DNA of 64,000 nt from contig BNHL01000001.1 in the NCBI GenBank assembly GCA_015472025.1, positions 1,461,501 through 1,525,500 on the forward strand, in the 5' to 3' direction. Position 1 is the stretch's first letter. The number at the start of each line of letters is the position of its first letter. Positions 25,512 through 33,152 of this stretch are shown here, piece by piece. This stretch comes from Cytophagales bacterium WSM2-2 (lineage in GTDB: Bacteria; Bacteroidota; Bacteroidia; Cytophagales; Cyclobacteriaceae). The position numbers and the translations under genes were made by a program. Below the pieces are notes generated by a model that saw only the letters and a program-made list of their open reading frames with translations, did no database searches and had not been told where the DNA came from.

Positions 25512-25565
25512 TTCGAACCCCATCATTCGCCCAAAAAAATCAAAAGCCTCATCAGGGGCTTTTTT
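25512..25565 (+). repeat. direct repeat, copy 2 (tRNA-His 3' fragment plus terminator)
   Basis: Ungapped match to copy 1 with three mismatches. The T-stem 5' strand is absent, so this is not a tRNA gene. One C of the CCA is lost. Confidence 0.95.
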
Positions 25566-25566
25566 G
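25541..25566 (+). terminator. duplicated terminator
   Basis: AAAGCCTC / GGGGCTTT with loop ATCA and a six-T tail, the copy of the tRNA-His terminator carried by repeat 2. Confidence 0.85.
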
Positions 25567-25573
25567 TTTTTTG

Positions 25574-25581
25574 TACCTTCG
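25574..25581 (+). promoter_or_regulatory. candidate -7 box of the 81-residue gene
   Basis: TACCTTCG, one mismatch to TAnnTTTG, ends three bases before the first ATG (25585) and six before the second. Confidence 0.35.
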
Positions 25582-25584
25582 TGT

Positions 25585-25830
25585 ATGATGTCGTGGTCGG
25601 AGTTAAGGAAATATCCTCTAGATGAAAAAGTGATGGCACTTTACCAACACGCCACATTCGTTACTGCCATCCGTTACTACCGACATAAAGTGAATCTATA
25701 TTTGTTAGGAAACGAATACGTGGAAGTATTCGTCAATCACAAAAAAGCAAGGATCGATAAAATTGACTTGCTCGACCGGTCTCATTCGAGAATGAAATTC
25801 TATTCGGATCAAATCAAGTTGACTCTTTAA
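25585..25830 (+). CDS. conserved-looking hypothetical protein, 81 residues
   Basis: Starts at one of two consecutive ATGs (25585 or 25588), giving MSWSELRKYPLDEKVMALYQ. It is small, soluble-looking and rich in aromatic and basic residues, with beta-like repeats (VNLYLLGNEYVEVFVN) and no recognisable domain. Codon use matches the neighbours and it ends before a strong terminator, which supports a real gene. Before the cassette entered, it would have sat directly downstream of tRNA-His. Function unknown. Confidence 0.65.
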   Translation: MMSWSELRKYPLDEKVMALYQHATFVTAIRYYRHKVNLYLLGNEYVEVFVNHKKARIDKIDLLDRSHSRMKFYSDQIKLTL

Positions 25831-25832
25831 TG

Positions 25833-25859
25833 AAAGCCCTCGTGTGAGGGCTTTTTCTA
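25833..25859 (+). terminator. terminator after the 81-residue gene
   Basis: AAAGCCCTC (25833-25841) pairs with GAGGGCTTT (25846-25854) around GTGT, followed by further T. Confidence 0.9.
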
Positions 25860-26008
25860 TTCATCTCCGACTTATTTTTATTTCTGAGGTTAGGTTAACC
25901 ATTACACTCTAAAATCGAGGGGTTAGTGTTTTTTAAAATGACAATTGAAAAGTAATAGATAAAAGGGCTCAAGTAAAAGAGACATCACACGGGGTTTTTC
26001 TTGAAGGT

Positions 26009-26026
26009 AACGGGTTTTTTCCCGTT
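26009..26026. repeat. inverted repeat upstream of the tail-fibre-like gene
   Basis: AACGGG / CCCGTT with a six-T loop, 60 bases before the ATG at 26086. It lacks a U-tail, so a leader hairpin or protein site is more likely than a terminator. The rest of the gap 25860-26085 shows nothing else. Confidence 0.4.
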
Positions 26027-26085
26027 GACCGATGAAGGTTGTATGCAGACCTTAGCCGGTATCAAATTTAAACTTAAAAAAAATT

Positions 26086-27054
26086 ATGAGAAAAAAATGT
26101 ATTGTTCTTGTCTTGGTTGTGTCTTTCTTCAGTAGCTATTCACAAAATTCTCCGCTTACGGTAAACAACACCTCTGGTCAAGCCGTGTTGAGCCTTACGT
26201 CTGGCGTAGGATACGGATCGATGCTTGCGCTCCAGCGTTTTAATAATACATCAAACTATTACACATTCGAAGCAGGCGCAGGCTCCAATGACGATTTACG
26301 ATTGACCGTAAATGGCAATTGGCCAGTGCCAGTTCTGTCTTTTAAAACGGATGGAAAAATTGGCGCGGGTACGGCATCTCCAAGATCGGTTTTCGAGATT
26401 GCAGGTAGCCAGGCCATCGACTGGCAGGAGACGGCAAGCAAAGGAAGCGGCTTACTCACGGTCGGTTCTATCGGAACGGGTGGCTCTTTATTTATCAACA
26501 CACCTACACACGATTCATATTATTCGTCTGGCCTTGGTATCGATGGCAGTTATGATGCCACTAACCGTGTGTCGCAAGTCAATATTAAATCGTTCGGAGT
26601 TAAATATCTGTCGTGGAGTTCCACACTCGCTTTCCACGTTTCTAACGGCACCAGTCTTAACGAGGCTATGCGAATTAATAACGCAGGCAATGTTGGAATT
26701 GGTACTACCGATCCTAAAAGCTTCAAACTTGCCGTGAATGGAAAAATCTGGGGCACTGAGGTGCAAGTTGCTTTAACCAACCCAGGTCCTGATTATGTCT
26801 TTGAAAAAGACTATCACCTGCTCTCGCTCGATGAAGTCCACTCTTACATAGAAAAGAACAAGCACCTGCCTGAAGTACCATCGGCCAAAGAAATGGAGGT
26901 CAATGGTGTGAATGTGGGAGATATGAACATGCTGCTGTTAAAGAAAGTAGAAGAGCTCACCTTGTACATGATCGAGCTGAAGAAAGAAAACGCCCAAATG
27001 AAAGAGGAGAACGAGCGGCAGAATAAATTGATCAATGACCTGATCAAAAAATAA
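26086..27054 (+). CDS. secreted tail-fibre-like stalk protein
   Basis: 322 residues with a signal peptide (about 1-19). The middle is low-complexity beta-rich sequence with GNVGIGTTDPKSFKLAVNGKIWG, a motif seen in Bacteroidota tail-fibre/beta-helix proteins. Then comes FEKDYHLLSLDEVHSYIEKNKHLPEVPSA, typical of the family C-terminus, and a long coiled coil (MNMLLLKKVEELTLYMIELKKENAQ onwards). These proteins probably form trimeric stalks outside the cell. I see no T9SS signal. The deacetylase-like gene begins one base after the stop codon, so both are certainly co-translated. Confidence 0.82.
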   Translation: MRKKCIVLVLVVSFFSSYSQNSPLTVNNTSGQAVLSLTSGVGYGSMLALQRFNNTSNYYTFEAGAGSNDDLRLTVNGNWPVPVLSFKTDGKIGAGTASPRSVFEIAGSQAIDWQETASKGSGLLTVGSIGTGGSLFINTPTHDSYYSSGLGIDGSYDATNRVSQVNIKSFGVKYLSWSSTLAFHVSNGTSLNEAMRINNAGNVGIGTTDPKSFKLAVNGKIWGTEVQVALTNPGPDYVFEKDYHLLSLDEVHSYIEKNKHLPEVPSAKEMEVNGVNVGDMNMLLLKKVEELTLYMIELKKENAQMKEENERQNKLINDLIKK

Positions 27055-27055
27055 T

Positions 27056-28408
27056 ATGTACAGCAAAGCATTTTTTGTCTTACTAGTTGTAACAGGTGTG
27101 GGACGCCTTGCCAATGCACAGTCGAATTGGCGCAGCCCCATGATGGGGAACTCGAGCCGGCCGGTTGTCATCTTCAAAGTGGATGACTACATCACTTCCA
27201 CTAACTGGCAGACTTTTTTTAATATGATCGAGAGCAATAATGTCAGCGCAAGCGTTGGTGTCATTGCGGGATGGACTGATGATCCGAATCATCCTGATGG
27301 AATCAATACCATCAAAGACAAGCACGCACTTTACTATACCAATGAGTTGGGCGACTATGTAAGCCGGTATGAATTCTGGGATCACGGGTACGATCATGAC
27401 AACGATCAGTACGGAGTACGACCTCAGGCAGAACAGGTAGCCTTGTTCGGGTATGCCGAGAACATTTTTATAAGCAAGATGGGGTTTGAATCTCGCGCAT
27501 TTGGGGCCCCGGGCAACGCCCTTAATCAATACACGAGGCCAGCGTTGGATGAATTTAATAATGGAAACAACGACCCGTTGAAAATATGGATGAATTATGG
27601 AGGCAACTTCGCATCGATCGACAGAGGCGGATGGAATTATTTGACTTCACTTGATTATGGTCCTGACTATAGCCATTTGTTACTTACCATCTCCTACTCA
27701 GATGCTGCCGATGACAGCTACCAGGCGTCATCTAATAATTTCAGGGCAAAATTTCTGACAGGCCCGCGACCTTATACATTAATTGAAATGCATGCGGCCG
27801 GTTATACTCAAGCCAGCGTTGATACACTACAAAATTTTATCACGTTTCTGAAAGGCCGAAATGCACTTTTTGTAACGCCCTCTTATCTCTATGAGAAAGC
27901 AAATGTAGAACGATACTGTGGTGACTATTATGCTCCCGCCAGCATAATGGCAGTCAACTCATTGTCTGCAGGGGCATCCCTTAGTGATGATTGCGATCAC
28001 ACCATCGTGCACAACGGTGCCAATGTAGCGTTCAAGGCTCCAAAAATTATTTATTTGAAGCCAGGATTTAAATCGCTGAGTGGATCAACCTTTAAAGCAT
28101 CAATCGGATCAACAGGTTCTTCGGGAAGTAGGATGGCTGCTGAAGTGCCTGCTAAGACCACAGTCCATGAACTTAAAATGGCAGTATATCCCAATCCTAA
28201 CGAAGGGGTATTTGTGATTGACTTTGGTGACAAGCCAGAGCAGAGCTCCGCGATAGTAATTTACAACATGAACGGTAAGATGCTTCGCACAATCGATAAT
28301 CCGTCTGTTCGGGAAACGATCGATTTGTCCAATGAGCCTGGCGGGTTATACCTGGTACGTGTTGCCTCCGGCACCCGGATGAATACCTATAAGGTCTTGA
28401 AGAAATAA
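27056..28408 (+). CDS. polysaccharide-deacetylase-like secreted protein with T9SS type A signal
   Basis: 450 residues with signal peptide (about 1-21). The catalytic half resembles NodB-type deacetylases: VVIFKVDDY near residue 44 gives the paired Asp and FWDHGYDHD gives H-x3-H for the metal. A Cys-containing linker (YCGDYYAPASIM to GSTFKASIGS) is of the kind common in Bacteroidota secreted proteins. The final 75 residues, from VYPNPNEGVFVIDF to MNTYKVLKK, form a type A type IX sorting domain. Likely acts on a glycan at the cell surface. The start codon is one base after the stop of the stalk protein. Catalysis is inferred from two motifs only. Confidence 0.8.
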   Translation: MYSKAFFVLLVVTGVGRLANAQSNWRSPMMGNSSRPVVIFKVDDYITSTNWQTFFNMIESNNVSASVGVIAGWTDDPNHPDGINTIKDKHALYYTNELGDYVSRYEFWDHGYDHDNDQYGVRPQAEQVALFGYAENIFISKMGFESRAFGAPGNALNQYTRPALDEFNNGNNDPLKIWMNYGGNFASIDRGGWNYLTSLDYGPDYSHLLLTISYSDAADDSYQASSNNFRAKFLTGPRPYTLIEMHAAGYTQASVDTLQNFITFLKGRNALFVTPSYLYEKANVERYCGDYYAPASIMAVNSLSAGASLSDDCDHTIVHNGANVAFKAPKIIYLKPGFKSLSGSTFKASIGSTGSSGSRMAAEVPAKTTVHELKMAVYPNPNEGVFVIDFGDKPEQSSAIVIYNMNGKMLRTIDNPSVRETIDLSNEPGGLYLVRVASGTRMNTYKVLKK

Positions 28409-28446
28409 GTATTGTCTGATATCTTATTGTTGAACTCGCACCTCGG

Positions 28447-28478
28447 TAAGCCTCGACAAAAATCGAGGCTTACTTTTT
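28447..28478 (+). terminator. terminator after deacetylase-like gene
   Basis: TAAGCCTCGA (28447-28456) pairs perfectly with TCGAGGCTTA (28463-28472), then C and five T. Confidence 0.9.
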
Positions 28479-28573
28479 ATGTAAGGCAGAGAAGTGTTCG
28501 GGAGCGCCTATTACGTGGGAGATTTTTAGTTAGCTAGTATGAAGTTTATATGGACAGCTCATACCGCCCGCAC

Positions 28574-29986
28574 TTACCATTGTATGCCCAGGGTATATCC
28601 AGGCCAGAACTCCGCTTTGTTACCAAAGAGATTGCCCGCTGAAAATACAGTACTGTTAATGTGATAGTCGTTCACGCTTACTTCGGGGTCGTGGAGAAAA
28701 TAATTCAGTGCTCCGCCTATAAATACATAGTGGCGCTTAAATCTTTTTCCATACTCGGCATGCAGCCGGCCTACGAGATTAAATTCCTTGTCTAATTTGT
28801 TTTCTCGATTCATCCTTAAAAACCGGATTCCATACGACATCATGCAGATATTGTTCAGTTTATCGACAGGCAACATACTGTGTTTATTATAGAAGATCCG
28901 CTCTACGCCCCAGCCAAAGCCCCATGTTTTGTACAACGGGTTGTAGCCTGCCAGCAACGGGTTCTGGTTATAGATGGTGTTGTTTTCATGAAAGGGCAGC
29001 TCAGAAAGATTGGCAGAACAGTTCCAGCAGTTGCCGGTAGTGTATTCAATGGTGATGGGAAAAAGATCGTTGAGTGAAGCGCGGAACACAGATCCTTTCG
29101 ATCCGAAATTTAAAATCCCGATAGGCATTCCCTTCTTCACATCTTCTTTGGAGGGATATCTTGAAAAAAAATTGATCAACCCGATTTGTGTACCCAGTGC
29201 TGCTCCCCCGAAGTTGAACAGTCCAAACTGTATGCCATCCATCTCACGGCTGAAATTCAGCAGTCCCAATTGCAATGACTTTGCACGCGTGGGCGGCATC
29301 GTATGTTTTCCATACATCATATACGCTTTGTTGATCAGGCCAAGTTGCATGCCCGAAAGTCCGCCATCAGTATAGTTGAATAAACTGCTGACCTGGAAGC
29401 CAGCCATTGACCTTTTCGAAATGTTGTAAAGTCCGGCAAGCTGAAATCCTTCTGAGTGAGTGAGGGTATTGTTGCCGGAACTGTTGCCGATGCCTGCCAC
29501 CTGTATTCCCTTCAGATCACCACCAACCACATTGAGTAGCCCCGCCAGTTGAATACCACCCGCATGATCGCGCACATAGTTCATCATGCCGGCCACCTGT
29601 ATTCCTTGAAAGTTAGACTCAACTTCTTCCTTGTTCACATACCGGCTGCGTGTTTCAACGAGTGTGAGCTTGACGAATGCATTGGCGCCTGTTACATTGG
29701 CCAGTCCGGCCAACTGGATCCCCGTAGCTTTTTTGAGATTGACATTGGAGATGGTACCGATCTCCAAGAATTTATTGCCTGCAGAAAGTCCGCCAAAGAA
29801 ATTTAGTGAGATGGTATTTTGATAGGAGCCACTGTTAATTCCGTTTGTGCTGATGCCCGGGAAGAGAGCGACCTGGAAAAATCTTTTTATTTCGGGAATG
29901 GGTCGTTTCGGTTTTTGCTTTTGTTCCTGTGCATAGACGTGAGCATGGAGTGTGAGCAAAACCAACAACGAAATCGCGCGCGACAT
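28574..29986 (-). CDS. surface protein with GIQLAGLxN-type repeats
   Basis: 470 residues with a signal peptide. Residues about 80-260 contain roughly ten copies of a short repeat G-[IFM]-Q-[LV]-[AG]-[GL]-[LI]-x-N, each starting a beta-type turn (GIQLAGLANV, GIQVAGMMNY, GIQLAGLLNV, GIQVAGIGNS, GFQLAGLYNI, GMQLGLINKA and so on). This fits LA_2272-family surface repeats or a repeat barrel. The C-terminal 150 residues have alternating aromatic strands ending in WPGYTLGIQW, suggesting an outer-membrane beta-barrel end. Function unknown. Downstream and upstream gaps hold no other gene. Confidence 0.75.
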   Translation of the reverse strand: MSRAISLLVLLTLHAHVYAQEQKQKPKRPIPEIKRFFQVALFPGISTNGINSGSYQNTISLNFFGGLSAGNKFLEIGTISNVNLKKATGIQLAGLANVTGANAFVKLTLVETRSRYVNKEEVESNFQGIQVAGMMNYVRDHAGGIQLAGLLNVVGGDLKGIQVAGIGNSSGNNTLTHSEGFQLAGLYNISKRSMAGFQVSSLFNYTDGGLSGMQLGLINKAYMMYGKHTMPPTRAKSLQLGLLNFSREMDGIQFGLFNFGGAALGTQIGLINFFSRYPSKEDVKKGMPIGILNFGSKGSVFRASLNDLFPITIEYTTGNCWNCSANLSELPFHENNTIYNQNPLLAGYNPLYKTWGFGWGVERIFYNKHSMLPVDKLNNICMMSYGIRFLRMNRENKLDKEFNLVGRLHAEYGKRFKRHYVFIGGALNYFLHDPEVSVNDYHINSTVFSAGNLFGNKAEFWPGYTLGIQW

Positions 29987-30213
29987 GAGAGATAAGTATA
30001 GGATGTTCCCCTTCCGCCTCTTGTCTCACACACGCACTATATACGTTTGTAGATTTTGGTTATTGCCGGAGCATACATTTATATTTTAGCAGCATCACCA
30101 GCAATAAGGGATTCAGCGCGAAAATAAAAAATGGTTCCCTCAAAAGGCACGAGATTTACAACACTAATACTGAAAATGTAGTCTTCGCGCGATCCAAGGT
30201 CTTCTGCTAAAAC
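29987..30213. other. intergenic region, no feature seen
   Basis: 227 bases upstream of the surface-repeat gene and downstream of the SH3b gene (both minus strand). I see no strong hairpin, promoter box or credible open frame. Confidence 0.4.
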
Positions 30214-30924
30214 TTAGTCGCCCAAGCCAAACGATAGAATAATGAATTCGCCCTCTCTTTTTAGTTGCAGAGTGGTCAGGCCATCGTCTATGCTACAATC
30301 GAGTTGGTCCGGATTGAAGTCGCAGGGCTTAGGGTTGAAGAATTCGGGGTAGGCCATGCGCGCCAGTAAGTATACTTCCTGGTACGTGAGAGTGGAAGTA
30401 GGAATTTTGACAATTATAGACACCCCGCCTTCATATCTTTTGTTTTCATAAGAGGCCTTATTCGCAAAAACAATTTTTGTATAGTCCACCAGTGTTTCGC
30501 CAGCGGGAATTTTGTTGGTCTCTGTGGCTTTCTTGAATTGAGCGCTTAAAAAATCGGGGAGTTCGTTGGGGTATCGCGCTTTGTCTGTAAGTGTCATTGT
30601 TTTCAGCCGTGACAAAAAACCATCAAACATATAACCCGTGCTGGCGCCATGTTTCACCTTGACCCATGTACCTGCAATATTGGAATTAGTAATCGCAACT
30701 TTGGCATTAGCATCTGCCAGCACTTCCACTTCTCCACCAAAGGGCACCACCGCCAATACCTTTGCTTTCAAGTCACTACCCGCCCGCAGAGACAATCCTT
30801 GCAAGGCTTGCACATATAATTTCACTCCGGGTTTGCATTTTTTAGAAAACTCGCTGCCTTGACAAAAGCAGTCTGTCGCGACTGTTACAATAACCAGGCT
30901 GAGAAAAAGTTTTGTCAGTTTCAT
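30214..30924 (-). CDS. secreted SH3b-domain protein
   Basis: 236 residues with a signal peptide (about 1-21, CFCQ). Residues about 34-105 form a bacterial SH3 (SH3_3) domain: LYVQALQGLSLRAGSDLKAKVLAVVPFGGEVEVLAD then GTWVKVKHGASTGYMFDGFLS, with the W-V-K-V and G-Y-M/V signatures. The remaining half is unrecognised. Such domains usually bind peptidoglycan. The signal peptide is rich in Cys (DCFCQG) and could instead be read as a lipoprotein signal, but the lipobox is not convincing. Alone, with no obvious partner. Confidence 0.85.
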   Translation of the reverse strand: MKLTKLFLSLVIVTVATDCFCQGSEFSKKCKPGVKLYVQALQGLSLRAGSDLKAKVLAVVPFGGEVEVLADANAKVAITNSNIAGTWVKVKHGASTGYMFDGFLSRLKTMTLTDKARYPNELPDFLSAQFKKATETNKIPAGETLVDYTKIVFANKASYENKRYEGGVSIIVKIPTSTLTYQEVYLLARMAYPEFFNPKPCDFNPDQLDCSIDDGLTTLQLKREGEFIILSFGLGD

Positions 30925-31122
30925 TGCTTGTAAAGGTTGGTAACTAAAGATAGCAAATAGATGTTGCGGTAAATTCTATGGAAAAAATAATAGACGAAAT
31001 TGCGGCAACCTATTAACCCCCTCATGACTAACAATAGTACGCAACCATTGGTCTTTTGCCACCTTATCGTTTTTTAGATTGATGAGAAAGAATATAAAAA
31101 CAACTGAATAGTTTGCATCTAT

Positions 31123-31809
31123 ATGAAAGCCATTAAAAGTATGTTAAAACGCTGTGTCATTTTGATTGCCTTTTTTGTGGGGGTAATTCTGTGTTATCTG
31201 GCGTCTGCTTTCATCTTGTCAAGAATAGCCGTAAACAGGAATGTTGTACCGGGTAACGAAGTAGAGATTTTTATTTTGACCAATGGAGTGCACACCGATC
31301 TCGTCTTACCCATAAGAACTTCAGTGATTGACTGGAGTAAGACTGTGAAGTTTACAAATACCACGAAAAAAGATTCAACCGCCAAATGGGTAGCATTCGG
31401 GTGGGGCGATCGCGGCTTTTACCTGGAAACACCAACCTGGGGCGACCTGAAGTTTAGCACAGCGTTTAAGGCGGCATTTGCTTTGGGCTCATCTGCGATT
31501 CATACCACATTTTACAGACAATTGCGAGAGGATGACAATTGTAAGAAAATAAAAATCGGTACCAGTGATTATGAAAAACTTGTGCTGTACATCTCATCCA
31601 GTTTCCGGCATGCGAATGGAGACATACTTAATATTTCCACTCACGCCAACTACGGAGACGATGATGCTTTTTATGAAGCTGTCGGAAGCTACAGTTTGTT
31701 TCACACATGCAATACGTGGGCTAACAATGGCTTAAAGGCCTGCGGGCAAAGAGCATGTCTATGGACTCCTTTTGACTCAGGAATTTTTTATCAGTACTCC
31801 GGAGAATAA
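31123..31809 (+). CDS. TIGR02117 / DUF2459 family protein
   Basis: 228 residues with one N-terminal membrane helix (about 8-33). Family features are TNGVHTDLVLPI, WVAFGWGDRGFYLETPTW, the FRHANGDI region and SLFHTCNTWANNGLKACG near the C-terminus, in which a Cys and His could form a papain-like site. Function is unknown; some members lie near urease genes. It should face the periplasm. An imperfect -7 element (ATAGTTTG) ends about seven bases before the ATG. A good terminator follows. Confidence 0.88.
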   Translation: MKAIKSMLKRCVILIAFFVGVILCYLASAFILSRIAVNRNVVPGNEVEIFILTNGVHTDLVLPIRTSVIDWSKTVKFTNTTKKDSTAKWVAFGWGDRGFYLETPTWGDLKFSTAFKAAFALGSSAIHTTFYRQLREDDNCKKIKIGTSDYEKLVLYISSSFRHANGDILNISTHANYGDDDAFYEAVGSYSLFHTCNTWANNGLKACGQRACLWTPFDSGIFYQYSGE

Positions 31810-31886
31810 GGGCACTGTTTATCAAATGCAACGGGCAGCCTCCCAAAGAATCAAACTGCAGTTTTGAAATGATGTTTATTATTAAC

Positions 31887-31914
31887 TCGGATGAAAATCC
31901 GGAATATTTTTTTA
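31887..31914 (+). terminator. terminator after TIGR02117 gene
   Basis: CGGAT (31888-31892) pairs with ATCCG (31897-31901) around a GAAA tetraloop, followed by an AT-rich run with seven T. Confidence 0.75.
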
Positions 31915-32271
31915 ATGCATCTGCTTCTCTACATACATACGAAGGCAGTCATCTATCTCGATGTAGAAAGGCTCGTTGGTGAGATGCACCACGGCCCGGT
32001 TGAGAAGTTGCTGCACTACTTTGTCGTAGCAGGTAAGGTCTACACCGGAATTCTTGAGGTCCATGAGTTTTTCCTTTATGCGCAGGGTCATCTGCTTGTC
32101 GGGCTTCACATCAAATTTGTAATCCATGTATGTCCATATCTCGGAGGCCAGGCGGGTAATGATAACAGCGCGATGCTCTTTGATGATCTCCTTCAGTTGC
32201 AGGAGCAACACGTCATCATTGGTGTCGATAAGTTGTTTCATGCCTAGCAATGCCGATTTTACTGTTTTCAT
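31912..32271 (-). CDS. hypothetical protein, 119 residues
   Basis: Starts at the ATG giving MKTVKSALLGMKQLIDTNDD; a longer frame would add 14 residues from a non-conserved leader. It is mostly helical and soluble-looking (KEIIKEHRAVIITRLASEIWTYMDYKF), with a charged C-terminus. An antisense frame on plus covers the same bases but has a less natural composition. TAGTTTTA, one mismatch to the -7 box, lies about 27-34 bases upstream of the start. No family is recognised. It is single and could be regulatory or metabolic. Confidence 0.6.
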   Translation of the reverse strand: MKTVKSALLGMKQLIDTNDDVLLLQLKEIIKEHRAVIITRLASEIWTYMDYKFDVKPDKQMTLRIKEKLMDLKNSGVDLTCYDKVVQQLLNRAVVHLTNEPFYIEIDDCLRMYVEKQMH

Positions 32272-32483
32272 GGGATGTTGTGTGTGAGGGTGTAAAACTA
32301 ATATAATTAGCAATTAAAAGATGTTCTAGCTAAAAAAATTAGTTAAAATGTTCGTTTCAAAGCATTTTAAAAGGAAGTGATAGAAAAATGTATTTCTATG
32401 GCCGATTCTCGGGATTGGCAAAAGGATGAGCCCGAATATTTTATCAGGTTGAGTACTCACCTCATTTATTGTGAAGAAGATTT

Positions 32484-33122
32484 TTACCCTTTGACCGGAG
32501 CGGCAGGATTGCCAAACACTGTCTCGTTTGCCTTAACGGGAGCGATCACTACCGAACCTGCACCGATACGTGCACCTTTGCCAATAGTAACGCCCGCAAT
32601 AATGGTGACGCCCGATCCGATGAACACTTCATCCTCAATGGTAACACCGGCATTGATAGTGGTACCCGCGCCAACCTGCACAAAATTGCCGAGCGTTGAC
32701 TCCACCCCCACCGAAGCACGTGAGTGAATGAGGCAGTGGTTGCCAATCTTCACACCCACCGTTATGTATACACCATAGTCAATGAAATTGCCATAGCCAA
32801 TCTCTGCTTTGGCAGACACGGCTGCCTGTGGATGTACCGCATTGACGGGTTGCACATGGCGCACTTCGTTAAGCATTTTTACCAGGTTCTTCCGCAGTTT
32901 ATTGTCATCGATGCCGATGAAGGCCTCGCATTTTTTGCCGATGAGTTTCAGGAAGCCGTCATCGTCAGTGGCTCCCAAAACGGTGGCCTCGTCTATTTCT
33001 TTTTGATGAAGTTTCTTGTCATCGTCAAGGAAGCCGTACACCACCACTCCATTCTTTTCAAAAATCTCTTTCGCAGCACGCCCCAAATGATTCGCACCGA
33101 AGATAATTACAGGGTTTTCCAT
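32484..33122 (-). CDS. NeuD-like sugar O-acyltransferase (left-handed beta helix)
   Basis: 212 residues. N-terminal Rossmann-like domain (VIIFGANHLGRAAKEIFEKN, then GFLDDD) as in PglD/NeuD, then hexapeptide repeats (about 100-200: AVSAKAEIGYGNFIDYGVYI, VGIGNHCL, STLGNFVQVGAGTTINAGVTI, VFIGSGVTIIAGVTIGKGARIG) forming a left-handed beta helix trimer. The likely catalytic His is in CLIHSRASVG. It would transfer an acetyl group from acetyl-CoA to a nucleotide-linked sugar. It is the last gene of a three-gene unit with a membrane protein and a DUF2851 protein, 30 bases after the former. Confidence 0.85.
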   Translation of the reverse strand: MENPVIIFGANHLGRAAKEIFEKNGVVVYGFLDDDKKLHQKEIDEATVLGATDDDGFLKLIGKKCEAFIGIDDNKLRKNLVKMLNEVRHVQPVNAVHPQAAVSAKAEIGYGNFIDYGVYITVGVKIGNHCLIHSRASVGVESTLGNFVQVGAGTTINAGVTIEDEVFIGSGVTIIAGVTIGKGARIGAGSVVIAPVKANETVFGNPAAPVKG

Positions 33123-33152
33123 GGCTCAAAGATAACGATTGACCTGCAGGAA

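Larger units (their letters stand above)
25155..25565 (+). mobile_element. putative GIY-YIG tRNA-targeting cassette, 357-bp period
   Basis: Between the two 54-base repeats lie only a 90-codon GIY-YIG nuclease gene and two GC-rich hairpins. The nuclease ATG (25210) directly follows the T-run of the tRNA terminator, and the unit ends with a second tRNA 3' end and a second terminator. The simplest reading is an insertion at the tRNA 3' end that left a functional tRNA on one side and a displaced 3' fragment on the other. No integrase or transposase is present, so the nuclease itself is the likely mobility enzyme. The period is exactly 357 bases. Calling it mobile is inference. Confidence 0.6.

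Noticed and set aside
25512..25534. Second tRNA-His gene
   Set aside because: Only the 3' quarter is present; no anticodon arm and no T-stem partner strand.
26009..26026. Terminator before the tail-fibre-like gene
   Set aside because: The hairpin has a T-rich loop but no T-run after the stem, and it lies far from the preceding gene, which has its own terminator.
31891..32247. 118-codon plus-strand frame
   Set aside because: It is antisense to the more protein-like 119-residue minus gene, and its start lies inside the terminator of the TIGR02117 gene.
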